64,000 nt of DNA, taken from the NCBI RefSeq assembly GCF_019599185.1, contig NZ_JAIEUL010000011.1:1-64000 (forward strand), in the 5' to 3' direction. The DNA is from Cryobacterium inferilacus (GTDB taxonomy: Bacteria > Actinomycetota > Actinomycetes > Actinomycetales > Microbacteriaceae). Every line of letters starts with the position of its first letter. Within the stretch, counting starts at the first letter, position 1. Made by a program: the position numbers and the translations under genes. The notes beneath the pieces are model-generated. The model worked only from the letters and a program-made list of their open reading frames with translations. It did not search any database and was not told the origin of the DNA. Of the stretch, positions 25,524 to 34,962 are shown piece after piece.

Positions 25524-25979
25524 CTAGACGGCCACGTCTCCGCGCCAGCCGTCGCCCTGGTTGGCGGGGTTCTCGACGAAGGTCTTGAACTGCTTGAGGT
25601 CCTTGCGGATCACGTGGTCGTCGACGCCGAAGACGGCGCCCATCTTCTCCAGGAAGCCCTCGGCCTCCCAGTCCAGCTGCACGGTGACCCGCGAGGTGGT
25701 GTCGCTCAGGCGGTGGAAGGTGACCACGCCGGCGTGCTTCTCGTCGCCGGAAGTGCTCTTCCAGGCCACGCGCTCGTCGGGGTGCTGCTCGGTGATCTCA
25801 GCATCGAACTCACGTTCGGCTCCACCGATCTTCACCTTCCAGTGCGTGTGGGTGTCGTCGATCTGGCTGATGCTCTCGACGTAGTCGAGGAAGTGCGGGA
25901 ATGATTCGAACTGGGTCCACTGGTTGTACGCGGTGCGTACGGGAACGTCAACGTCGATTGTCTCGATTACCTGGGTCAC
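25524..25979 (-). CDS. SRPBCC family protein (polyketide cyclase-like)
   Basis: A 151-residue START-like protein: an N-terminal strand, the helix VPVRTAYNQWTQFESFPHFL, then HWKVKIGGAEREFDAEI and a C-terminal helix with VIRKDLKQFKTFVE. Members of this group are common in actinobacteria and often respond to stress. GTG 25979 is preceded by AGAGGAT; a longer upstream ATG start is less likely. It sits between Dps and LCP on the same strand, with strong terminators on both sides, so it is a single-gene unit. Confidence 0.83.
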   Translation of the reverse strand: MTQVIETIDVDVPVRTAYNQWTQFESFPHFLDYVESISQIDDTHTHWKVKIGGAEREFDAEITEQHPDERVAWKSTSGDEKHAGVVTFHRLSDTTSRVTVQLDWEAEGFLEKMGAVFGVDDHVIRKDLKQFKTFVENPANQGDGWRGDVAV

Positions 25980-26137
25980 GGTTAGATCCTCTGTCCTGTT
26001 TCGCGATGCCCGCGTCATCGGTGTTGACTGGCGGGCGAACGCTCTGGCGGGGTGGTCGACTCCTGGCCGGGTAGGCGGACTCGATTGTGCGAGTGTTCGT
26101 CTAGCTATGACGTATCCAGTGGCCCATTCGTCACGGC

Positions 26138-26169
26138 GGCGGCCGGATCCGGTGCTGAATCCGGCCGCC
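26138..26169 (-). terminator. Hairpin after dps
   Basis: GGCGGCCGGAT (26138-26148) and ATCCGGCCGCC (26159-26169) form a perfect 11-bp stem over a 10-base loop, ten bases beyond the Dps stop codon. There is no T tract. Confidence 0.7.
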
Positions 26170-26178
26170 TGAGGCGGG

Positions 26179-26673
26179 TTATGCCTTGCCGACCGGGCGG
26201 GTCGAGTCCTTCGCCGTGGCCTTGCGGGGCTTACGGTCCTCTGCGCTGACCATCCAGATGTACTGCTCCAGCTTGAGGATGAAGCCGTTCAGGATATCAG
26301 CGCTGGCCGGGTCTTCTTCGTCGACAGCCTCGTGAACTTCGCGGATGTTGTCGACCGTCGCGGTGAGCAACGCTGTGACCAGTCCCACGGTTTCGGTGGT
26401 GTCCACCTCGCCGGCGGGGAACTTGGGCAGGTGCGTGGTCTTCGTGACGGTTTCGGTGCGGCCGTCGGGCAGAGCGTCGAGTGCGCGCATCCGCTCGGCG
26501 AGCTCATCGGTGAAGATTCGGGCGTCGTCGATGATCTCGTCGAGCTGCAGGTGCAGGTCGCGGAAGTTCTTGCCCACGACGCTCCAGTGCGCCTGCTTGC
26601 CCTGGACGTGCAGTTCGATCAGGTCGACCAGGACCGACTGCAGATTGCTGCCGAGCTCTGCGGATGCCTTCAT
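26179..26673 (-). CDS. dps: Dps-family DNA-protecting ferritin
   Basis: A 164-residue four-helix ferritin-like protein that forms a dodecamer, oxidises iron and shields DNA under starvation or oxidative stress. The inter-subunit ferroxidase residues are visible: HVQGKQAHWSVVGKNFRDLH supplies the histidines, and LHLQLDEIIDDARIFTDELAER the Asp and Glu. The C-terminal tail is lysine- and arginine-rich, as in members that bind DNA. ATG 26673 follows AAGGGA. The gene is monocistronic and divergent from glgX. Confidence 0.92.
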   Translation of the reverse strand: MKASAELGSNLQSVLVDLIELHVQGKQAHWSVVGKNFRDLHLQLDEIIDDARIFTDELAERMRALDALPDGRTETVTKTTHLPKFPAGEVDTTETVGLVTALLTATVDNIREVHEAVDEEDPASADILNGFILKLEQYIWMVSAEDRKPRKATAKDSTRPVGKA

Positions 26674-26832
26674 TGGGATTCCCTTCGTCACCGGCGGGAA
26701 CGGATCTGGGCCGAATGCTCAGCCGGGGTCCCGCCTGGTTCTGAGAGCACACTAGCAGCGGCCGCCGACAGAATCGCCACTCAGGCCTTTCCCAGTTTTG
26801 GTCGGCCTGTCGCAGCTATTCTGACGAATCAT

Positions 26833-26859
26833 TCGGTAGTTCTTCCGAATAACTACCGA
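26833..26859 (+). promoter_or_regulatory. Inverted repeat in the glgX leader
   Basis: TCGGTAGTT (26833-26841) and AACTACCGA (26851-26859) are perfect 9-bp complements around a 9-base AT-richer spacer, 13 bases before the glgX start. It could be an operator or a leader hairpin. Confidence 0.55.
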
Positions 26860-26872
26860 CCGAAAGCACCCC

Positions 26873-28915
<2,043 letters not shown>

Positions 28916-28993
28916 ACCCGCCGCTGCACGGTGCGCGCATAGGAAATTCTTAGGCCGCGTGCAGCCCACGTGCAGCCCGGAGGGCGTAGCGTT

Positions 28994-29077
28994 GCACGTG
29001 GAGTTCCCCCACTCCAACGATTGGCCCCGGTGCCAGCTCCCTTTCCCCCGAAGCGCGAGCGGCACCGGGGCTTTTTT
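28994..29077 (+). ncRNA. 6C RNA
   Basis: Two consecutive stem-loops with cytosine-rich loops match the actinobacterial 6C RNA. Stem 1 is TGGAGT/ACTCCA (28999-29016) with loop TCCCCC. Stem 2 is GCCCCGGTGCC (29024-29034) with GGCACCGGGGC (29061-29071), and its loop contains CCCTTTCCCCC. T6 follows at 29072-29077. The exact 5' end is a guess; a TAGCGT hexamer at 28987-28992 could be part of the promoter. Relatives are stress- or growth-phase-related small RNAs acting through the C-rich loops. Confidence 0.8.
29024..29077 (+). terminator. Intrinsic terminator (3' end of 6C RNA)
   Basis: An 11-bp perfect stem (29024-29034 with 29061-29071) is followed at once by six T residues. It is the only textbook stem-plus-T-tract terminator I see in the window, and it also stops read-through from glgX. 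Confidence 0.85.
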
Positions 29078-29108
29078 GCGCAGGGCGGCGCCGTTCGCCC
29101 GGTCGCTG

Positions 29109-29193
29109 GAGCATAACTCCTGCAATTCGTGCCGGAACGGGGCAGAACAGCCAGTTGCGGCCCCAATTGGGAGAAAGAGCAGGAGTTATGCTC
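29109..29193. repeat. Inverted-repeat element, type A copy 1
   Basis: An 85-bp element bounded by perfect 15-bp inverted repeats, GAGCATAACTCCTGC (29109-29123) and GCAGGAGTTATGCTC (29179-29193). Its interior shares scattered blocks (GCAATT, CAGAACA) with the copy at 29654. The right arm overlaps the GNAT gene and supplies its TAA stop codon. No target duplication is evident. Confidence 0.8.
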
Positions 29194-29605
29194 GGCGTTC
29201 CATCCAGTGGTCGGGGGCGGCCACCGTCTCGAAGCCGTACTTGGCGTAGAGGCCGTGAGCGGAGGAGGTCGCGAGCACCACCCGCCGCAGGTTCAGGCCG
29301 TCGAGCATCGCGCCGACGTTCTCGATCAGGGCCACCCCCACGCCCTGTCCGCGCACGGCCGGGTCGACGAACACGTCGCAGAGCCAGGCGAAGGTCACCG
29401 AGTCGGTCACCAACCGCGCGTAGGCCACCTGCCGGCCGGTCGCGACGTCGAACATGCCGAAATTCACGGATGCGTCCATCGCGGTATCCTGCACGGCTCG
29501 GGTTCGCCCCAGGGCCCAGTACGCCTCGCGGCTCAGCCAGGTGTGCACCAGCTCCCGGTCCATCTCGTCGCGGTCTGCAGAGAAGCGGTAGGCGGCATCC
29601 GTCAT
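29186..29605 (-). CDS. GNAT-family N-acetyltransferase
   Basis: A 139-residue acetyltransferase. The acetyl-CoA binding loop is VDPAVRGQGVGVALIE, followed by LNLRRVVLATSSAHGLYAKYGF. It is typical of the small cytosolic GNATs that acetylate amines or protein N termini; the substrate is unknown. ATG 29605 is the natural start, since upstream frame extends into a repeat element. The TAA stop lies inside another copy of that element, so the gene is enclosed between two copies. Confidence 0.85.
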   Translation of the reverse strand: MTDAAYRFSADRDEMDRELVHTWLSREAYWALGRTRAVQDTAMDASVNFGMFDVATGRQVAYARLVTDSVTFAWLCDVFVDPAVRGQGVGVALIENVGAMLDGLNLRRVVLATSSAHGLYAKYGFETVAAPDHWMERRA

Positions 29606-29653
29606 GGGTTCACTCAACCGGATACCGACTCGACCGCGCAAACTCGCCTGCCC

Positions 29654-29736
29654 GGCATAACTCCTGCAATTTCTGCCCGACAGGACCAGAACAAGCATCC
29701 TGGGCCGCTTTTCGAAATAATCGCAGGAGTTATGCC
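29654..29736. repeat. Inverted-repeat element, type A copy 2
   Basis: An 83-bp element with perfect 14-bp ends, GGCATAACTCCTGC (29654-29667) and GCAGGAGTTATGCC (29723-29736). It lies 48 bases upstream of the GNAT start and 78 bases before the EAL gene. Confidence 0.8.
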
Positions 29737-29814
29737 CGCGCGGGATGGGGCACCGGGGGTCTGTAGACTGCCCAGAACGACGCGCCCAGGCGCGGATGGG
29801 GGGAGGCTGTGGCG

Positions 29815-31050
29815 ATGACGGTGAGCGAGCGCGAGTCTGATCTGCTGTTCAGCGCGATACTCGCGGATGGCCTGATCACCAGCCGTTTCCAACCCATCGT
29901 CGAGCTCGAGACCTGCACCATCGTGGCCTACGAGGCGCTCAGCCGCGGTCCGGTGGACACCGTGTTCCACAACCCGGCCGCACTCTTCGACCACGCCCAC
30001 GAGCTGGGCCGAGTGACCGATCTCGATCTGGCCTGCTGGTTGTCCAGCGTGCAGACCGCCGCGGAACTGGGTTTCACCACCGCCCACACCCTCTTCGTCA
30101 ACGTAGAGCCCGCATCGCTGCGCCGATCCGACGTCGTCGACGTGCCGCATCCGCCGGCCCCCGCCGTGCTCGAGGTCACCGAGCGCGCCCTGATGGAGGA
30201 CCCGGCCGGACTGCTCTTCGCGATCAACCAGGCCAGAGCGTTGGGCTACCGGATCGCCATCGACGACCTCGGTGCCGACCCGGCCTCGCTCGCCCTTCTG
30301 CCCCTGCTGGCACCCGATCTGATCAAACTCGACATGGGCCTGATCCGCGAGCGCCCCGACCAGGACGCCGCCCGCGTCATGAGGGCCGTCTCCGCGCACG
30401 CCGAACGCACCGGGGCCGTGGTGCTCGCCGAGGGCATCGAGACCGAGGAACACCTGATCACAGCCCTCGCACTCGGAGCGACCTACGGGCAGGGCTGGCT
30501 CTTCGGCCGGCCGGAGGCCGAGGTGCCGAACGCGGCCGGACTCGCCGGGATCAGCTTCCCCACCGGTCCCACGACCGCACCGCCCACGACCGCGACCCCG
30601 TACGAAGTGGTGGCGCCGCGGCTCGCCCCGCGGGTGTCCAACCGGGCCCTGCTGGTGCAGATGAGTATCTTCCTCGAGGCCAGGGCCCAGGCCAGCGGCG
30701 ACTCCGCCGTGGTGCTGTCCACCTTCCAGCACCACCCGAACCTGACCCCGGCCACCCGGCGCCGCTACACGGCCCTCGCGGCGACGGCCGGTCTGGTGGC
30801 GGTCTACCTCGCCGGCGACGCCGAGCTCGACGACGGCAGCGGCATCCGTTCGGCCCAGATCGACCCGGCCGACCCGCTGGTGGACGAGTGGGACATCGTG
30901 GTTCTCACCGCGGACTTCGCCGCGGTGCTCGCCGCCCGAGAGGTCGACCCCGACAACCATGCGGAGGGATCGTACGAGTTCGTGCTCACCCACGACCGCG
31001 ACCTCGCCACCGCCGCTGCCCTCACCCTGATCAACCGCCTGCCCGCCTAG
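29815..31050 (+). CDS. EAL-DICT protein, probable c-di-GMP phosphodiesterase
   Basis: A 411-residue cytosolic protein. Residues about 1-240 are an EAL domain with catalytic features intact: Glu40-Ala-Leu, NVEPASL, LEVTE, AIDDLG, IKLD, AEGIET and GQGWLFG. Residues about 260-410 resemble the DICT sensory domain found with EAL and GGDEF proteins. It should hydrolyse cyclic di-GMP, perhaps under control of the C-terminal domain. ATG 29815 is chosen because the GGGGGGAGG site (29798-29806) is too close to GTG 29809. No cyclase gene is in the window. Confidence 0.82.
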   Translation: MTVSERESDLLFSAILADGLITSRFQPIVELETCTIVAYEALSRGPVDTVFHNPAALFDHAHELGRVTDLDLACWLSSVQTAAELGFTTAHTLFVNVEPASLRRSDVVDVPHPPAPAVLEVTERALMEDPAGLLFAINQARALGYRIAIDDLGADPASLALLPLLAPDLIKLDMGLIRERPDQDAARVMRAVSAHAERTGAVVLAEGIETEEHLITALALGATYGQGWLFGRPEAEVPNAAGLAGISFPTGPTTAPPTTATPYEVVAPRLAPRVSNRALLVQMSIFLEARAQASGDSAVVLSTFQHHPNLTPATRRRYTALAATAGLVAVYLAGDAELDDGSGIRSAQIDPADPLVDEWDIVVLTADFAAVLAAREVDPDNHAEGSYEFVLTHDRDLATAAALTLINRLPA

Positions 31051-31108
31051 CCGTGCGGATGCGCGGCGTGGGCCTGGTGGGCCAGTCGGGCCAGTGGGGC
31101 CAGGCGGC

Positions 31109-31918
31109 TCAGCTCACCGCATCCGCGAGAGGCCGGTCGTAGCGCGGCCGGCTGGCCAACAGGGCGCTGACGTCGCCGCCGAGGTTGCGCGGCGCGCGCC
31201 CCCGTTCGAACAGGATGGCCGGCTCGGTTGCCGCATGACCGGCGGAGCCAGAACCCGCGGTGCTCGAGTCGGCGGTGCCAGGATCGGTCGCATTGCTCAC
31301 CACGGCGAGCGCGCAGGCCGTGCTCGAGGTGACGCTGAGGTGGGCGCCCTCGCGCAGGCCCAGCACCGGCACATTGTTCTCGTCCAGAAACTCGATCAGC
31401 CGCTCCTCGCGGGTCTCCCCACCGTACGATGCGGCCGGGTCGGCGTCGACGTAGTGCGGATTGAGCTGGAACGGCAGCAGGCCCAGCGCGTCGAAGGATT
31501 CCGGCTGCACGATGGGCATGTCGTTGGTGGTGCGAATGCTCGGGCCCACGATGGTCGTGCCCGCGCTGGATCCCACGTATGGCAGGTCGTTCTGCACCCG
31601 GGCGCGAATCACCGGCAGCAGCCCCTTCCGCTGCAGGGCGGCGAGCAGGCGGAAGGTGTTGCCGCCGCCGACGAAGAGGGCCTGCGCCGCGGCGACCGCG
31701 GCGACGGGGTCGGCGGCTTCGTGCAGGCCGCGCACCGCGATGCCGTGCGGCTCGAACACGGAACGCACCATGGCCGTGTACGCGTCGAGGTTTCCGCCGG
31801 CGAAGGGCACGAAGGTGAGCTCGGTCACCTCGTGCAGGAACGCCAGCACCTCGGGCAGCGCGTGCTCGAGGTAACCACGGCGAGGGCTCGTGCAGTTGGA
31901 GAGGAGGAGTAGCTGCAT
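31109..31918 (-). CDS. pepE: Peptidase E-like (S51) dipeptidase
   Basis: A 269-residue class I glutamine-amidotransferase-like serine peptidase. The nucleophile elbow GSSAGT places Ser118 close to the Escherichia PepE position (Ser120), and FVGGGNTFRLL and PFQLNPHY are family motifs. It hydrolyses Asp-X dipeptides in the cytosol. It is longer than PepE (about 230) because of a Ser/Ala/Gly-rich insert near residues 208-235. Its leader contains a long hairpin and a palindrome. Confidence 0.85.
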   Translation of the reverse strand: MQLLLLSNCTSPRRGYLEHALPEVLAFLHEVTELTFVPFAGGNLDAYTAMVRSVFEPHGIAVRGLHEAADPVAAVAAAQALFVGGGNTFRLLAALQRKGLLPVIRARVQNDLPYVGSSAGTTIVGPSIRTTNDMPIVQPESFDALGLLPFQLNPHYVDADPAASYGGETREERLIEFLDENNVPVLGLREGAHLSVTSSTACALAVVSNATDPGTADSSTAGSGSAGHAATEPAILFERGRAPRNLGGDVSALLASRPRYDRPLADAVS

Positions 31919-31945
31919 TGGGTCCGTCCAATCGGAGGGGTTCTC

Positions 31946-31994
31946 GGGCCGTCGGGGTGACCCCGGGACGGCCCATCCGTCACTCGATGAGTGA
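31946..31994. promoter_or_regulatory. Leader hairpin and palindrome between pepE and mutarotase genes
   Basis: GGGCCGTC (31946-31953) pairs with GACGGCCC (31967-31974), and inner GGGG pairs with CCCC. Next to it TCACTC-GAT-GAGTGA (31980-31994) is a perfect 6-bp palindrome with a 3-base spacer. The hairpin would lie in the pepE leader, and the palindrome may be an operator in the divergent promoter. Confidence 0.5.
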
Positions 31995-32161
31995 TACTAC
32001 CTCCCCTTTCGCCCCTGGCGCGGGATATGGTTTTTTCCTCCCCACGAGGAAGCCGCAACAGATTCCCGTTCGACCAGATCTCCGCCCATAACCCGCCCGC
32101 CGGGTTCCTCGGCCGGGGGTTCCTAGGATGGAACCCGTACCCGACAACCACGGAGGTCATC

Positions 32162-33052
32162 ATGTCTGCCACGTCCCCGCACACGCCCGAACTACCGTCA
32201 TCCGTGCAGCTGGGCCTGGGCCGGGGCGGCCTCACCGTTGCCCGCGTCTTCGCGCCGGGCGGCACCGCCGAGGTCTACCTCCGCGGCGCGCACCTCAGCG
32301 CCTGGGCCCCGACCGGCAGCGCCCCGGTGATCTGGATGAGCGAACAGAGCGAGTATGCTCCCGGCGTCCCGCTCCGCGGCGGCGTGCCGGTCTGTTTCCC
32401 GTGGTTCGCCGCGCACCCCACGGATGCCACCGCGCCGTCCCACGGGTTCGCCCGGCTGGCCGACTGGCAGCTCGCCGAGGCGCGTGAGGTCGGCGACGAG
32501 GTGGTGCTGGTCTTCGTTCTCACCGACACCGAGGCCACCCGGGCGTCGGCCTGGCCGCACCGGTTCGAGGCCAGGTACACGATCACGGTGGGCGCCGAGC
32601 TGTCGCTCGCGCTGCGGATCACCAACCGCGACAGTGTCACCGTGGGCTTCGAGGAGGCCCTGCACACCTACCTGGCCGTGGCCGACATCCGTCAGACCGA
32701 GGTCTCGGGGTTGGAGGGCGCTCCGTTCACCGACCGGCTCACCGGGCCACGCCCCGCCGAGAGCACCCCGGTGCGCTTCGAGGCCGAAACCGACCGCATC
32801 TACCTGAACAGCACGGCCGCGACCACCGTGACGGATGCCGCCACCGGCCGCGCCATCACCGTCACCAAGCAGGGCTCGGCCAGCACCGTCGTCTGGAACC
32901 CGTGGATCGACAAGGCCGCCGCCATGGCCGACTTCGGCGACACCGAGTACACCGGCATGGTGTGCGTGGAGACCTGCAACATCCGCGACAACGCGATCAC
33001 CCTCGCGCCAGGAGCCAGCTCCGAGATGAGCGTGCGTTACACGGTGGCCTGA
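32162..33052 (+). CDS. D-hexose-6-phosphate mutarotase (YeaD-like)
   Basis: A 296-residue aldose-1-epimerase-fold protein of the YeaD/Ymr099c group, which interconverts the anomers of glucose-6-phosphate and related sugars. Landmarks are GAHLSAWAP, PLRGGVPVCFPWFA, SHGFARLADW, EEALHTYLAVAD, VVWNPWIDKA and VCVETCN, which include the catalytic His and Glu and the phosphate-binding Arg. ATG 32162 follows GGAGGT. It fits with the sugar uptake and glycogen genes of this window. Confidence 0.9.
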   Translation: MSATSPHTPELPSSVQLGLGRGGLTVARVFAPGGTAEVYLRGAHLSAWAPTGSAPVIWMSEQSEYAPGVPLRGGVPVCFPWFAAHPTDATAPSHGFARLADWQLAEAREVGDEVVLVFVLTDTEATRASAWPHRFEARYTITVGAELSLALRITNRDSVTVGFEEALHTYLAVADIRQTEVSGLEGAPFTDRLTGPRPAESTPVRFEAETDRIYLNSTAATTVTDAATGRAITVTKQGSASTVVWNPWIDKAAAMADFGDTEYTGMVCVETCNIRDNAITLAPGASSEMSVRYTVA

Positions 33053-33116
33053 GCCACGCCCCGCGGTGACGGCGCGCAGCACCCCGGTACTGCGCGCTAC
33101 GCGGGCACCGCGCCGT

Positions 33117-33161
33117 TTCGCGGGTGGCACGCCACCCGCGAAGCGGCGCCCGACCCGCGAA
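33117..33161. repeat. Dispersed palindromic repeat, type B copy 2
   Basis: This 45-base unit matches 9981-10025 at 41 of 45 positions. Here the internal palindrome is perfect over 12 bp: TTCGCGGGTGGC pairs with GCCACCCGCGAA, with two bases of CA..GC loop region between. It lies in the gap between two convergent genes. Confidence 0.7.
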
Positions 33162-33197
33162 TCTCGGGGAGTGCCCGCGGACCGTCGGGCGGCCGCG

Positions 33198-33515
33198 TCA
33201 ACCCTTGCGGCTCGGGGTGGCGTAGCCGCCGGCGCTCGCGGGCCCACCGAAGGCGAGAGCCACCCCGATCATGAAGCCGAAGTTGTACCAGTTGCCGTCG
33301 TTCCGCACCTCGTAGATGCCCACCTCGGGGTTGAACAACGAGACGATGAACGTGATCGGGCTGATGAAGCCCTGCCAGAGGCCCAACCAGAACCCGGCCA
33401 GTTCCTCTGGCGGCACCGTTGCCGGCACATCGTTGGCACCGGGTGCGCAGCCGGTGAGCACCAGCGCCGCCAGCACGAGAGTTCCGGCAAGCGCCGCGAT
33501 GCGTGAGGTGCCCAT
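33198..33515 (-). CDS. Small lipoprotein with one membrane-active segment
   Basis: A 105-residue protein with a signal peptide ending in the lipobox LTGC (Cys23). The mature part has a hydrophobic segment (WLGLWQGFISPITFIVSLF) followed by YEVRNDGNWYNFGFMIGVALAFGG, so it probably sits in or on the membrane. I do not recognise a function. ATG 33515 is preceded by GGGAGG. It converges on the mutarotase gene and is divergent from the PRISE-like gene. Confidence 0.75.
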   Translation of the reverse strand: MGTSRIAALAGTLVLAALVLTGCAPGANDVPATVPPEELAGFWLGLWQGFISPITFIVSLFNPEVGIYEVRNDGNWYNFGFMIGVALAFGGPASAGGYATPSRKG

Positions 33516-33707
33516 GATTCCTCCCGGAGCGACCGCCCCGCCCGCGGCCGGTGCCGCGGACCGGAGTGCCGACGACGCCCACGGTAGGCGCGCTCCCCCC
33601 GACCGGCAAGGTGCGCTCCTCCACCCGCGCAGCGGCGAACCGAGCCAGCCGAGCCGGCACGGCCCCGCGATGGAATTCCCCGGCCGCCCCACACGTTGTG
33701 CCCGGTG

Positions 33708-34838
33708 ATGCCTACTTCCAGCGAAGCCCTGCCCGTTCCCAATCCCGCCACCACGACCGGGCCGGCAACCGGCTCCGCCGGCCGTACCGCCCTTGTGGCC
33801 GGCGCCAGCGGCATCGCCGGGTCGGCGCTGGTCGACCAGCTCACCGAGGCGGGCTGGAGCGTCATCGCCCTGTCCCGCACCCCGATCGCGGCCCGCCCCG
33901 GCGTGATCCCGGTCAGCGCCGACCTCCGCAGCGTCGACTCCCTGCGCACCGCCCTCGCCGGGCACGCCCCCACCCACGTGTTCTTCACCGCGTGGCTGCG
34001 CCAGAACACCGAGGCCGAGAACATCGTCGTCAACTCCGCCATGGTGCGCGACCTGCTCACCGCCTTGGCCGACGCCCCTGTGCAGCACGTGGCCCTGATG
34101 ACCGGGCTCAAGCAGTACCTCGGCCCGTTCGAGGCCTATGGCCAGGGCGAGGTGCCAGACACCCCGTTCCACGAGGACGAACCGCGCCTATCGGTGGAGA
34201 ACTTCTACTACGCGCAGGAGGACGAGCTCTGGGCTGCCGCCGCCGCGCGCGGCTTCACCTGGTCGGTGCACCGCGCCCACACGGTGATCGGCCACGCCGT
34301 CGGCAACGCCATGAACATGGGCTCCACCCTCGCCGTCTACGCCACCGTCTGCCGCCGGCTGAACCGACCGTTCATCTTCCCCGGCTCCGAGACGCAGTGG
34401 AACGGCGTCACCGACATGACCGACTCCGGCCTGCTGGCCGAGCAGATGGTCTGGGCCGCCACCACCCCGGCCGCCGCCGACACCGCCTTCAACATCGTCA
34501 ACGGCGACACCTTCCGCTGGCGCTGGCTCTGGCCGCGCCTGGCCGCCCACTTCGGTGTCGAGCCGGAGGGCTTCGTCGACGCCCCGCGCCCGCTGGAGAC
34601 CCAGATGGCGGATGCCCAGCCGGTCTGGGCCGCCATCGTGGCCGAGCACGGCCTCGTCGAGGCCGACCTGGCCCGACTGGCGTCCTGGTGGCACACCGAC
34701 GCCGACCTCGGCCGCACCATGGAGGTCTTCGCCGACATGGGTCGCAGCCGGGCCGCGGGCTTCACCGGGTACCGCAACACCGAGCAGGCCTTCCTCGACC
34801 TGTTCGAGCGCTACCGCGCCGAGCGACTCATTCCCTAG
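33708..34838 (+). CDS. PRISE-like SDR oxidoreductase
   Basis: A 376-residue atypical SDR of the progesterone 5-beta-reductase/iridoid synthase-like group. The dinucleotide motif is VAGASGIAGSALV, with TGLKQYLGPFEAYG and the active-site segment ENFYYAQED following. FHEDEPRL and WSVHRAHTVIGH are also typical. Such enzymes reduce activated double bonds (enones) with NADPH; bacterial substrates are mostly unknown. ATG 33708 is preferred to GTG 33696. The first 25 residues are a disordered leader. Confidence 0.82.
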   Translation: MPTSSEALPVPNPATTTGPATGSAGRTALVAGASGIAGSALVDQLTEAGWSVIALSRTPIAARPGVIPVSADLRSVDSLRTALAGHAPTHVFFTAWLRQNTEAENIVVNSAMVRDLLTALADAPVQHVALMTGLKQYLGPFEAYGQGEVPDTPFHEDEPRLSVENFYYAQEDELWAAAAARGFTWSVHRAHTVIGHAVGNAMNMGSTLAVYATVCRRLNRPFIFPGSETQWNGVTDMTDSGLLAEQMVWAATTPAAADTAFNIVNGDTFRWRWLWPRLAAHFGVEPEGFVDAPRPLETQMADAQPVWAAIVAEHGLVEADLARLASWWHTDADLGRTMEVFADMGRSRAAGFTGYRNTEQAFLDLFERYRAERLIP

Positions 34839-34870
34839 CCGCGCATCCGCTCACCGTGGCCAACACATGA

Positions 34871-34880
34871 CCTGATCAGG
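34871..34880 (+). promoter_or_regulatory. Palindrome upstream of nhaA
   Basis: CCTGATCAGG is a perfect 10-bp palindrome 82 bases before the nhaA start. TAAACT (34891-34896) nearby could be a -10 box. It is a possible operator, but short enough to be chance. Confidence 0.35.
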
Positions 34881-34962
34881 CGGCGCGGGTAAACTACGTC
34901 ATAGGTGAGCTGGGAAGTCTGGTCAGCACTCGTTCGATCGACCCCCAAACCTCTGGAGTGCC

